DNA from: Deuterostichococcus epilithicus | Lineage: Eukaryota > Chlorophyta > Trebouxiophyceae > Prasiolales > Stichococcaceae | DNA length: 64,000 nt | NCBI GenBank assembly: GCA_033439295.1 | Contig: JAVTLE010000005.1 | Location: 2,468,501 to 2,532,500, forward strand | Direction of reading: 5' to 3' | Part shown: one piece after another, positions 39,349 through 51,300 of the stretch | How the letters are laid out: every line of letters begins with the position of its first letter | Position numbering within the stretch: position 1 is the first letter of the stretch | Program-made: the position numbers and the translations under genes | The notes under the pieces: generated by a model | Seen by the model: only the letters and a program-made list of their open reading frames with translations | What the model was told of the DNA's origin: nothing | Databases searched by the model: none

Positions 39349-40073
39349 CTCGAGGGCTGCCTTCGGGAGGCCAGAGCAGCTGCAGAACGGTCGAGGATGA
39401 TGCAGTTCGTAAAGTTTCCTGGCGGCTCAGCCCACCTCCATGCTGCTGCACGCACCTGCAGACCCTTCTCCGTTTTGCCTCTCGCTGCGGAACCGCACGA
39501 TCCCCCGCGGGTTTTACAGCTCTGCCTAGCTGCCGTTCTCTGACGTGATGCTGGTGCTGGTCAATGTGTACACAGACGTTTCTGCACGCATCAAGCTTGC
39601 AGCTCGCACACTCCTGCGCCGCTGAGACTGCACTCATTTGCTGCAGCTCGCGCCGCTCCCAGGCCCTTTTCAGCAAGCTCCTGTTGGTCGCACACCGAAT
39701 AGCAGCCCGCGAACCGCAGCCACCACGGAAGCATCCAAGCGATGACAGTGGCACCCAAGCTGTGGCTCTGGTGAGCGCGGCGTCGTGCCGCTGCTCGCGC
39801 CCGCAATGCACCTGCCGCCTGTCAGCCAGTCACCCCCTGCAATGCATGCATGCTTCTGCTCCACCTGGACTGTCTTACGAATGGTGCTCACGACGTCGTT
39901 TGCGCAATCGCAGGAACAAGAAGTACCCGCAGCAGCAATTGAGCACCCGTGCTTGACTCCTTGCCACTCACGGGAGAGTGAGAGTGCGAGAGCGAGCGCG
40001 TGAAATATTTTGGTTTACAGTCAGCTCAGCAGTCTCAGATTCAGCATACAGGGGTCAGTCTAACTCGACCGAC
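39349..40073. promoter_or_regulatory. Divergent intergenic region, TRAP-beta / NadA
   Basis: This 725-base region separates two divergent starts and must hold both promoters and 5' UTRs. I see no defined regulatory motif and no supported gene in it. Confidence 0.4.
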
Positions 40074-43000
40074 ATGATGCTCGCATCACGATGTGTGCCG
40101 GCTGCTGCCAGCGTGCCACAGTCCCTTAAGGCGCCAAAATCGGCCATGCAGCCAGTTGGGCAGTCCCGCAGCCTGGCGCAGGGCCGTGTCGCTCGCCGTG
40201 CGACGCCCGCCAGGCTCGTCCTGGCCACTGCCGCCCCACAGGTGAGGACTGTGCGCTGGCTGACCAATTTCAATGTGCTGGCATGTCATCGATGGTTGAT
40301 ACAGGGTATTCATCCTTGCGGCAATAATCCCTGCGGCGCGCCTTGCACCTTTAAAGTGGAGACTTTAGCAGTGGAAAGGGGGTCATGCCAGTGTCAGGCG
40401 TTCCCGGGCACTGTCGATTCAGGGCACTGCGTGAGATGGTGTCACATTGCCGCGGTAGGTCGCTGCGCGCCCCAAGTCGGAGGCGCAGACCGCCAGCCTG
40501 CAGCTGGACGCGGCCATTGCGGAGTTTGCGGGCATCCCGGAACCGCAGGAGCGCCTGAAGCTGCTGCTGGAGTATGCCAAGCGGCTGGAGCCGCTGCCTG
40601 CGGGCGCCAAGACGGACGCCAACCGCGTCATGGGCTGCACTGCGCAGGTGGGACACGCCTTCTTGCTGCAGCCATGCCCATATCCCGGTTGTAACTTGGG
40701 TGGGTGTGGACGTTGCGTGGTCTTTCGCGTTGCATTGGTGTCCTGACCGGGTCAAAGGCTGGGCATCGAAGCAGTGCGGCATATCACAACAGAACTTGTT
40801 CGCATATGAATTGCACCCTTCTAGGTAGGGTCACCTTCTATATAGGGTCAGCAGGTTGCACTGCTTTGTTCTCTGCATTCTGGTCGACTTGTGGTCGACT
40901 TGTGCTCAATCTCTCTCAGCTGGATGCAGGCATGGATTGAGGCGCGTCTGGACGCTGACGGGTGTGTGCAGCTGGCGGCTGACAGCGACTCCGCGCTGAC
41001 GCGCGGTCTTGCCGCGATATTGGTGCACTCGCTGTCTGGCCTCATGCCGCAGGAGGTGCTCGCTGTGGATCCCGCCGCTCTTGCTGGCCTGGTGAGCAAC
41101 TCAGCTGCTGCTGCATCAGATTCGACTCGTCGCTTGTGGACATCTGCTGGCTGACCACCCGAGGTCTCAGAGAGCGTTGAGAGACTCTGCAGAGGCTTAG
41201 GGAGGCTTTCACATCCGGGGCGTGCATTTGTGTAGAGCATGGTTTGCGCCAGTAACTTGTTGAAGTCTTGGGCACGGCACAGCACATCAGGCCGCGACCA
41301 GTGCTGAGTGGGTCGACCGCGTGCGTCCAGGGGCTGGGGCCGTCGGTGCTGACGCCGTCGCGCGCCAACGGCTTTGCCAACATGCTGGAGGCGGTGCGCC
41401 GGCGCACGCGCATGCTCACCTCGGACCTGCCCACCTTCCCCTCCCTGCTGATCGACGCCGACGGCTACACCGCCCAGGTATGTGTCGGACAGACATGCGG
41501 AGTCTCTCTCTTGGTGTGGAGCAGTGTGTCAACAGCATTTTCAGGATGTATCCGTCGTTTTGCGCTCTCGTTTTGCGCTCATAGGATTGCGGGTGTGTGC
41601 ATGCAGACCTGTTCCGCACTGGCGAGGCAAGAGCCCTATTGGGATGGCGGCCCGTTGGTCCAGCGTCTGCTGAGACACCTGTGAAAGGCAACCCTGTAAG
41701 CTGTCATGCTGCAATTGCGTCGTGGATTGACGGTTCCTGCCTGCGTCCCTGCAGGGCGACTTTGCACGTGCCCAGGCAGAGTACCTGCAGCCAGACGCAG
41801 GGCAGGTGGACGCTTTGGTGAAGGTGCTGTCGACCAAGAAGATCGGCATCGTGGCCCATTTCTACATGGACCCGCAGGTACTAACTAGTCGAGCATCAAG
41901 CGGGTTGGGTTTACCATCTTGGCTGCAATTCGCCTGCTGCTGCTGCTGCTGCGGGGTCTGTGCAAGGGTCTCCTCAAGTCGCAAACCCTGGACAGCTGCG
42001 GCCACAGCACGACCTGGGCTTTGCAGTAGGGATGCAGCAGCCAGCCTGAGGCAGCGTCGTCAGGGAAGGTGTCCAAAGGACAGTCTTGATTTCATCGGCC
42101 CTCTGCGTCGCAACACAGGTACAGGGTGTGCTGTCGTCTGCGGCGGAGCGCTGGCCGCACATTCACATCTCCGACTCGCTGGTCATGGCGGATCGCGCGG
42201 TGGCGATGGCGGAGGCGGGCTGCAACGCCGTCGCGGTGCTGGGCGTCGACTTCATGTCTGAGAACGTGCGCGCCATCCTGGACGAGGCAGGCCACCGCGA
42301 AGTGCAGGTGGGCCGAGGTTTCCTTGCAGGTATGTCCTGGTTGGTCGCTGTGCGCATCAGCAGCTGCTCAGGAGCGGCTCAACCCAGAGGCTTTGGTGCC
42401 CACTGCGCTCGGATACTGACCCCGGTGCCGCATGCTGCGCTGTCACAGGTGTACCGCATGGCAGCCGAGGACATCGGCTGCTCGCTGGCGGAGGCGGCGG
42501 AGGCGAAGCCCTACGAGTCGTACCTGTCACAGGCGCAGGCCACGCCCCGCTCCCTGCACGTGGTGCGTGCCGCAGGCGCTTGTTCCGACCCCATCATCAT
42601 GCCGACCGGGACTCATTGAGTGGGGACCAACAGACGCCGCTCACCCGTGGATGGGGAGCCTGTGGCGTCTGAACACCGCATGTCTCACCGTGCCTGCAGT
42701 GTGCTCTCTGGTGCAGACGGCGCTGGACCCTGGTGGCCTCATGGCAGGCAGCTGTCTGACACAAACATAGTGCCGCAGGTGTACATCAACACATCGCTGC
42801 GGACCAAGGCGCACGCGCACCAGGCGGTGCCCACCATCACCTGCACTTCCTCCAATGTTGTGCAGACCGTGCTGCAGGCCTTCGCCCAGGTTCGCTCAGG
42901 CTCCATCCACTGGAGCTCTTGGAAGTTGTCAGGCGCATGTGTCATCGATGCTTGCGAGTTCTTGGTGTGCTTTCTATGTTCTGCATCCTGCATGAGCGCC

Positions 43001-45232
43001 CTACAGCGGCTGGTTCGGTTGTTCTGCTGCAGCCTGCAGTTGCATTCGCCAACTGCTAGCTCCACGTGCACTCACCTGACGTGCCGCCGCCGCTGCTTTT
43101 CCGCCAGGTGCCGGACATCTCGGTGTGGTACGGGCCAGACACATACATGGGCCAGAACCTGGCGGCGCTGTTCACCTCCCTGGCGCAGCTGCCTGATGAG
43201 GACGTCCGCGCCATCCACCCCGGTGCGTGCCTGCTCCCTCTCATGCTGCTGTGTTTCATGACAGGGCGGTGTGACCCAGCAACTGCTGCGGAGCTGCTAC
43301 CAGCAAACGAGCGCCTGGCAGGCGGCTTGCCGCCCACCCTCGCACACTGCCTTGGCATTGTGTGCCACCACGGCGAACGATGCTTTCGCCGTGTGTGCTT
43401 CAATCTCGTACGCTGCGCGTCAAGTGCAGAGGCGTGCGCATGTTTTCATCCTGCCCTGCTTTCCTGACTCCTGCGCGCGCCTTGTCCGTGCAGCCCACAC
43501 CCAGGCTTCGGTGCGCGCGCTGCTGCCGCGGCTGCACTACTTCCAGGAGGGGACCTGCATCGTGCACCACATCTTTGGCGGCCGCGTCACCGAGCTGGTC
43601 GCCGCTGCCTACTCGGACGCCTACCTGACCGCGCACTTCGAGGTGCCCCCTGCCCCATCCTCGTCCTGGCGCTTTGTGTGTGTCTTTGAAGACAGCCTTG
43701 AAGGCTCTCAAGACAGCCTCCAAGGCTTCGCAGACAGCCTCGAAAGCTCTTGCCTCATTCGAGCCTTAGACACGGTTGACCAAGAGTACGCAAGGCCGGA
43801 AGGAGCATCGTTCTGGTAGCCCCACTGCTGCCCGATGCCTGCAGGTGCCGGGTGAGATGTTCGAGCTGGCGATGGCGGCTCGGCGGGAGCGCGGCATGGG
43901 CGTTGTGGGCTCCACGCAAAATATCCTGGACTTTATCTCCGCCAAGCTGTCTGCCGCTCTGGAGCAGCCCTTTGGCGACAAGTGCGCGGCTCGCTTTGGG
44001 ACACGTCCCTGGTTTGAGTTCGACTGTGAGAGTCCGGAATGCTCTGTCATCGTGTCTGCGCAGGTCTATCTGCGCAGGTCTGCCCTTTTGTGCAACGCAG
44101 CTCATCGTCACCACAGCTGCTCCCGTCCTGCCCTCAGACTGAGCTGCACTCACAGCGTCCAAAGCTCTGCCGCAGTCACAGCAGAAGACTTCTCCTTGGA
44201 GCGCTATTCATGTGCTGTTGCGAATCGCCCTTCTGTTTTCTGCGTGCAGGCTGCAGTTCGTGCTTGGCACAGAGTCGGGCATGATTACCTCCATCGTGCG
44301 CAAGGTGCAGTCGCTGATTGGCGCCTCCGGCCGCCGGGACGTGACCGTCGAGATCGTGTTCCCTGTGTCAGGCGACGCCATCACCACCTCCGGGCAGGCA
44401 TCCGCCGATGGATCCGCCCCGACGCTGCCTGGCGGCCTGTCTGTCGTCCCCGGCGCCGCCAAGGGTGAGGCTTTGCCCAGCGCAAGGCTTTGCCCAGCGC
44501 ACACCGACATGGACTGAGACGCCTGCCGTGTCTTCAATGAGGGCGCACACCAGTTTCGGAGCCGGTGCTCTCCCGGCCCCTGTGGCAATTCAATCTCAGC
44601 AGGCTGGCACCCTCTGCATGGCGATGTCTTCTCCTTCCTGTCCTTTCACTTTGCATGAGCATTGCGACGTGCTTGTGCGTGCAGTCTCTGGCTCCTTCTG
44701 CAGTCATCTGACTGCACCTCGCCCTGCTCCCCACAACAGGCGAGGGCTGCTCCTCGGAGGGCGGCTGCGCGTCGTGCCCGTACATGAAGATGAACAGCCT
44801 GGACGCGCTGCGCGGCGTGTGCAACAAGGTGGGCTCGCCCGCCGGCGAGGCGCTGCTGACGGCCTTCCAGCCGCGCGCCTACAGTGAGACCGTCGGCGGC
44901 CGCACCATGGCACAGGTGCCGCCGCTTCAGACCCCCTCCTGTGCAACATGCCTACCTCCTTGGACCCTCGAGCTGTGAGCTCAGTCGGTTGCCGGCTGCT
45001 TGGCTGGCTGTGCAGAGGGCGTCAATGCTGGGGCGGGGCAGCTGCAGGCGCATCAACGTTGGGCGAGGTGCCGTCTTGGGCTGGGCGATACTTCCTGATT
45101 GCACACAGGTATACTTATGTGCTGATTGACATGCAGGCGGGCTGCGAGCCGATCCTGCACATGCGGCACTTCCAGAAGGCGGGCGCGCTGTCCGACCAGC
45201 TGGTGGAAGACATTGTCACCCGCAACACCTAG
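40074..45232 (+). CDS. QS: Plastid quinolinate synthase, SufE-NadA fusion
   Basis: Fourteen exons: 40074-40241, 40459-40647, 40930-41091, 41331-41477, 41755-41877, 42119-42307, 42449-42562, 42779-42889, 43108-43222, 43494-43642, 43845-43981, 44250-44464, 44740-44915, 45137-45232 (TAG); 696 residues. A Ser/Arg-rich transit peptide comes first. The SufE domain (LDAAIAEFAGIPEPQERLKL) carries its reactive cysteine in MGCTAQ and stimulates cysteine desulfurase. The NadA part condenses iminoaspartate with dihydroxyacetone phosphate to quinolinate, the first committed NAD precursor: IGIVAHFYMDPQ, HISDSLVMADRAV, VLGVDFMSENVRAIL, TCTSSNVVQ, WYGPDTYMGQNLA, LGTESGM and CSSEGGCASCPYMKMNSL with conserved cysteines for a 4Fe-4S cluster. 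This fusion is the plant-type enzyme. Start: second ATG 40077 is equally possible. Confidence 0.96.
43690..43752. repeat. Degenerate 21-bp tandem repeat, three copies
   Basis: Units begin at 43690, 43711 and 43732, each starting AGACAGCCT, inside an intron of the quinolinate synthase gene. Confidence 0.75.
44468..44501. repeat. 17-bp tandem repeat, two exact copies
   Basis: Units 44468-44484 and 44485-44501 are identical and lie just inside the intron following the quinolinate synthase exon that ends at 44464. Confidence 0.85.
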
Positions 45233-45583
45233 AACTATGGCGACATTGGGAGTGCTGAACGTCGACACACGTGGGAGTGGTGCACAGCAATCGGGAGTCA
45301 AGTTGATTAGGCTCAAGAGGACTGATTTCAGATGGCAGAGGCAGTGTCGTGTGAGAGTCGCTGCAGAGGATTCTTCAAGCGGTGGCGAGTCTTCATTGGC
45401 CTGTCAGATCCTTTGCAATCTAGTTCCGTGTCACCACCGAGATGCGTTCACGAGCAGTATCCACCCTCGCTCCCTTGCCCTCAACTTGTCACTCATGTGC
45501 CGCATCTCCCTCCCACATACATCCACACACGCCACTCTCCAAGTTGTAGTCCTCCCCTCCGCTAGTTCAATCTGCCACAGCCC
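45233..45583. other. Intergenic, convergent 3' ends
   Basis: The gap between the quinolinate synthase stop and the sterol reductase stop. It is C/T-rich at 45440-45550 on the plus strand. No gene is seen. Confidence 0.55.
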
Positions 45584-47864
45584 TCAGTATATCAGTGGCA
45601 CGATGCGATATTTCACCAGCGCAGTGTACCTGTCCCAGTCCTTGCCATATTTTAGCTGACAAGCGTGGCCGTCCCGCAGGTCCCGGTGCACTGCGGGGTG
45701 GAATATGCTCAGGTCGATGCCTCGAATTTCAAGTGCTGGCAGAGTACAAGCCTTCCTGCAAAGCGCCGCAGTGCAGCATGAACAGCGGTGATCACCTAGT
45801 AGTATGCCAAAGTAGATGACGTAAAAGTAGGGGATGACGCTCTGGAAGCCGCACGGCAGGCACCATGCCCATCTGCAATTGCACATTTCTTGACGGAGTC
45901 AATGTCACGCCGCTGCAATATGAAGTTCTCAACGTCTTTTCCCCCCGGGGTCTGGTCATCATGCTTGCTGCATGTCAAGCGCCGGATGGTCGTGTGCCTT
46001 GCATGAACAACTGCGGCAGAGGTACTCACGCCATGAGCCAGTCGCCAAAGTAGTTGATGTGGCGCGCGACGCCCCACCAGCCCGACGCCAGCAGCTGGCG
46101 CCCCCGCGCCGTCTTGATGGTCTTCAGGCCGGCCACCCTGGGGTGGTCCGGGTCCCGCCGGAACAGGTCCTTCTGCGAGTTGCTGCCGCGGAAGGTGAGG
46201 TACCCCGCCGCCTTGAGCGCCAAAATGCCCGCAATGGCCACCCAGGACAGCACCTGCGGAAGCACCAGTACAGGGTATAGGGCCGCTAGCAATGCAGAGT
46301 AGCCCCCCCACATGCAGTGGCCGAATCTGTCTGTTTATGAGACTGCAGGACATTGCCGCAAGGAATCAGGTGCCGTGCTGACCCGCCGTCCGGGAGCAGC
46401 ATGCGGCTCTGCGGGACTGCGCTGCCGGCACTGCTCGGCAAGGTCTACGATGCACCAAGCCGGAGAGCCTTCCCGGTCAAGCCTGCTGCAAGCCTGCCCG
46501 ACTCTGGATGCTGCAACGTGCAGAGCCTTCTCACCCACCTGATGGTCACATACAGAGGTCATGAAAGGTATCTGAGGGACCTTGGCGAAATCTCACCTGC
46601 GGGTGGTCTGCCAGGTACCGCGCCTGCAGCGTGTATATGAAGGGCACCCAGGTTAGGTCGCCGAAGACCAGCATGAAGCCGAAGCCGTCGGAGGTTATGT
46701 CCATGGTGGTCAGGATGGCGGGCTCGAACCACAGCGCGTCCACCACATACAGCAGCTGGAAGCCGACCACCAGCGCCATGGACACGCTGACGCTGCCCGT
46801 GGCCAAGTGCTGCGCCTGCAGCATGCCCAGGTTGAGCACGGCCCAGCCTGCGCGGCAGCAGGGACGGCGGTGCGCCTGAGTCGCCTGTCGAGATAGGGGA
46901 GCGCGGGGGGCTGGTGCGCCAGCACGTCGACACAGACTGGCCTTTGACGGCAGGGCCCGGTTGACAAAGCACCGCAACCGCAGACGACTGCAGCGACGGG
47001 TCGCCATATGAGGCAGCACCATCTGTAGTCTGCGATTCAAGGCGAGGCAGCCATGTGGGGATTGCATGCGAAAGCTCTCACCTATGAGGCCCGGGTACAG
47101 CTCACAGAACTCCTTCAGGTCGAAGGAGCCGATCCTCGGGTTCAGCTCCCGGCCCATGAAGAACTCATAGATGGGGTAGCTCCGGTCGCCTAGGCCGCCC
47201 CTGGGTCCGCCGCAGCAGGCGGCCAGCCGCTTGCGGCCGGAGAAAGACGACGCATACAGCGCCGCCGACAGTGCAAAGCTGAACACGGTGGACGCCGTGA
47301 GGAGTGGCACAAAGTTGGCGTGCGCCCAGGCCAGCTTGTCCGTGGTCGCGCCCAGCACCGCGGCGCAGGCCAGCGTCACGAGCAGGGTCTGTAAGCCTGC
47401 GTGCCAGCAGCCTCGGTTCGTTCACATTTTGTGGATACGCGCATGCTGCAATGCGGGGTCAGCGATGAGGCTTTAAAGCAGCAAGGACACCAGCTGACAT
47501 TAGGGTTGCGGGCCGCAGGTCTCTCGTGTAAAGTGCTGCCACAGGCCCCACCATTGAGTTTGTAGGTGAGCTGGGACCCGTCCGCCAGTTGGGTGCCCTG
47601 CCGCCGCTGCCCCGGCAGAAGCAGGTGCAGGCCGGCCTGGAAGGTCAACCAGCCAAGGTACACCCACGTCGCCTCCCAGGTGAAGAACCGAGTGCCGCTC
47701 GGCCAGCCGGGGACTTGCAGTGACGGCCGCAGCGCCACGCAGCCATCGGCGTTGCACGCCCATACCAGGCTGTAGCACACGATCGGCAGCCCGATCATGA
47801 TTGCAGTCGGGCCAAGGCGCGGCCCCCAGAATTCAAAGTGCCGCTCGGCCTTTGCGGGCGCCAT
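45584..47864 (-). CDS. ERG24: Delta(14)-sterol reductase
   Basis: Six minus-strand exons: 47864-47552, 47396-47082, 46847-46597, 46253-46030, 45872-45796, 45690-45584 (TGA); 428 residues, normal for the ERG4/ERG24 family. It is a multi-pass ER membrane enzyme that reduces the C14-C15 double bond with NADPH after CYP51 demethylation in sterol synthesis. Key signatures are HLLLPGQRRQGTQLADGSQL, EFFMGRELNPRIGSFDLKEF, the signature GWWGVARHINYFGDWLMAWA, CLPCGFQSVIPYFYVIYFG and the C-terminal KYGKDWDRYTALVKYRIVP. The AWAWCLPCGF context favours delta-14 over delta-7 (DHCR7) reductase, but that assignment needs a tree. Start: ATG 47864 begins MAPAKAERHFEFWGP; an in-frame ATG at 47912 would add 16 residues. 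Confidence 0.92.
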
Positions 47865-48367
47865 GGCGACAGGTGCGTTGCACGGGCCAGCGGCGGTGCA
47901 CCTCCTCCGCAAAGGCCGAGCCGAGATCCGCTGTATCAGACGATCGGCGGGCCCTCACAGAGTTCGACTTGTGCTCGGATTCATCAAGTCGATGAACAAG
48001 CTCAAAACCAAAGGCGACTTCTGGCTGTACGAGCGTTGCAACGTGTTGCCCAGCGCCCGGCGCCTGGGAAGTCGCTGGATCTGCCACCAGATATCGCAAG
48101 AGAAGCAGTCACAAGCACCGAATACTGCACTCAGACTGCAATGATGATTGGTGAGAAGTTGGTCGACCCAGGTCGCCGCTCAGTTGGGCTGCCGCCCTGT
48201 ACCAGCGTAGTCAGAGTCTCGTAATCAAGATAGAAGTCCCGAAGCGCCGGTAGTCCCGCACTGAGACTCAGCCACAAGAGGGGAACATCCACGCGAAGGT
48301 GCTCCTCTCCGCGCAGGATCCCTCTGCGTGTTAATACCAGCTGATCAGGCGCCTTCAGCCTTTCACA
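47865..48367. promoter_or_regulatory. Divergent intergenic region, sterol reductase / transketolase
   Basis: About 500 bases between divergent starts, expected to contain both promoters. No motif is singled out and no gene is supported. Confidence 0.4.
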
Positions 48368-51300
48368 ATGGCGCTCACGATGCATGCGTCGATCGGCGGC
48401 CTCAAGGCGGCGCAGGCAGCCCAACAGCAGCCGCTGTGCTCCAAGCACAGCCTGGTTGGCACGCCGCTGCAGTCCCGCCGCGCTGGCGCGCCCGCCAAGC
48501 AGGCGCAGCGCATCGTGACCACAGCCAGCGGCATCACCATCCCGCCCATCAAGAAGCTGGGCGAGCCGGAGATCGACGACGCTGTCAACGCTATCCGATT
48601 CCTGTCTATTGATGGCGTCAACGCGGCCAAGTCGGGCCACCCAGGCCTGCCCATGGGGTGCGTCCATCAGCACTGCCCGTAACAGTGCAACCCGCACCTC
48701 AGGCCCTGAGACAGTCCTGCTCTCAGGAATCTGATAGGGTTGGCACAGCTGGCTGGCTGCCAGGCCCACATGGCCTTCCCAATGCGTAGACGGCAGGTCT
48801 GCATGCGTGCGTTGGACTGGATGATGTACGGTGCTGTACGAGTCGCGCTGCGAGCCTGCAATGCCTGTAGGACTCTGCCATGCGCAGCCCATTGGCGCCC
48901 GCCGCGCGGCATGCGCATGCGCAGCATTTGACTTGCCATCCCTGTCGCGCATGCAGCTGCGCCCCGATGGCGTACGTCCTGTGGAAGGAGACCATGAAGC
49001 TGAACCCGAAGAACCCATACTGGTTCAACCGTGACCGCTTCGTGCTGTCCGCCGGCCACGGCTCCATGCTGCAGTACTCGCTGCTGTACCTCGCGGGCTT
49101 CGACTCCGTTGGGGTGCGCTGCCCAAACACCGACACTGTGTGTTGTCAGATCCAGGGCGACATTGTCCGCCTCGCCGGGGTCCCTGCGCCCGCCGCACGC
49201 ACGTGTATGCGGTCCGCTGCCGAAAGCCAATCTTCAGAGCAGTGCGCTGCAGTCCAGGCTGAGCTTTGCAACGCACTGCAGGTTGAGGACCTGAAACAGT
49301 TCCGCCAGTGGGAGAGCAGGACGCCCGGCCACCCTGAGAACTTCCTCACCCCCGGCGTGGAGGTCACCACCGGTGCGCATCATCAGTCATCATTGTGCGG
49401 TGCAGCCACACACAGCATCAAGTCCTGCACATCCTCTGTACTCCGAGCGTGAGGCAATGCATACAGCGCCCGTCTGATCCGGGCCTGCCATCTGCGACTC
49501 AGGCCCGCTGGGCCAGGGTGTCGGCAATGCCGTGGGCCTGGCGGCGGCGGAGGCGCACCTGGCGGCGCGCTTCAACAAGGACGACGCCAAGATCGTCGAC
49601 CACTACACCTACTGCATCATGGGCGATGGGTGCGCCGCACTGCCCTGCCACATGCATGAGCGCAGTCCTGCAGTATCGTCCGCTCTGGTCACCAACCCTT
49701 CAACCAACATGACCCACAGGCTTCGTCCTTGAAGCCATCTCAAGCCACCCCTGCCCCCCGATGGCTCAGGTGCTGATGGACTGGCCCCTGTTTGATGGAT
49801 CATCGCCTGTGCACGCCGCGCAGGTGCAACATGGAGGGCATTGCCAACGAGGCCGCCTCTCTGGCGGGTCACTGGGGCCTGGGCAAGCTCATCGCCTTTT
49901 ACGATGACAACCAGATCTCCATTGACGGCAACACCGAGATCTCCTTCACTGAGGACGTCTCCGCCCGCTACGAGGCCCTCGGCTGGCACGTGCAGCACAT
50001 CAAGGTGTGCAGTCCAATGGCAATTGTCTGCAGCATGCTTCTTTCGCGTAAAACTCCATACTGGTCGCTGGCGTTTTGGGCATGCGAAATGAAACGTGGG
50101 CCTCGCTTTCGAGCAGGCTTGTACGCGCTGTTCGCTCTTTGCTGCAGCATCCCACGACATGTCGGATGTCACTGTGCAGGACGGCAACACCGACATTGAC
50201 GGCATCCGCGAGGCCATTGCCAAGGCCAAGTCGGTCACCGACAAGCCTTCGCTCATCAAGGTGCTGCTCTTCTGCAGTGCTTTGGGGTGTACTTCATGAG
50301 AAGCTACACGCTGACACTTCTCGTCACATCTGCCTTAGCACGGCCGCAGTCTGCACATCGTGGTGCCCATGGTGAAGGCTGTGAACCCAAGCATTTCACA
50401 GCCGCCAGCAAGATGCATCTTCTGTAAGTTTTGACCAAAGCCCGGCCAAGAGCCACACCGTCAACGCCTGGCGCCGACACAGCTGGACAGCGTGACACCT
50501 CGCCCTTTTGTGCGCCCAGGTGACGACGCTGATCGGCTATGGCTCGCCCAACAAGGCGGGCACCCACGATGTGCACGGCGCCGCGCTGGGCGAGCCGGAG
50601 ACGGAGGAGACGCGCAACAACCTGGGCTGGAAGTACCCGCCCTTCGAGCTGCCCGACTCCGTCAAGGAGACCATGAGCCGCGTCGAGGAGGTTGGTGCAC
50701 CTCCTCATATGCGCGAGCCGGGACACCATGCTGCGCCGTCAGCCCTCCAGCTAATTGAGGCACCTGGGAAGCGCCGTCGGGGAGGGGCAGGCCGCAGCAC
50801 GCCTCGCCGCCGCACTGCCGTGGTCCTGCACTGCAGCTGTGGCATGGAAGCAGGCGCCTACGTGCGGCGAAGAGTTGGCCATCGCACTTCGCACAGGCTT
50901 GCACCCATCCGGTCTCTCAGCCCACCTGATCCTCGGCCTTCGCACAACACAGGGCGCCTCCCTGGAGAAGGAGTGGGAGGGCCAGCTGGCGGACTACGAG
51001 AAGAAGTACCCGGAGGAGGCTGCTGAGTTTAAGCAGCTGCTGACCAACGACCTGCCCGCCGACTGGGACGTCACGCTGCCCAGCTACACCCCCGAGGACA
51101 AGGTGTGCCCGCATTGCAGCAGCCCTCCCCCATGTTTCCCAGGGCATCCGGCGCTGATTTCTGCAGCGCGGGGTCGACCAGCGTTGTCACACATGGTTTC
51201 GCAGCCAGTGTCCTGCCGACTTCGGTGTGCCAGCGCTGCTATGAGGTCTCGACGCCGGTCTGTGCGGCCAGCCTGCAGCGGCATGTCAGGTGACTCAACA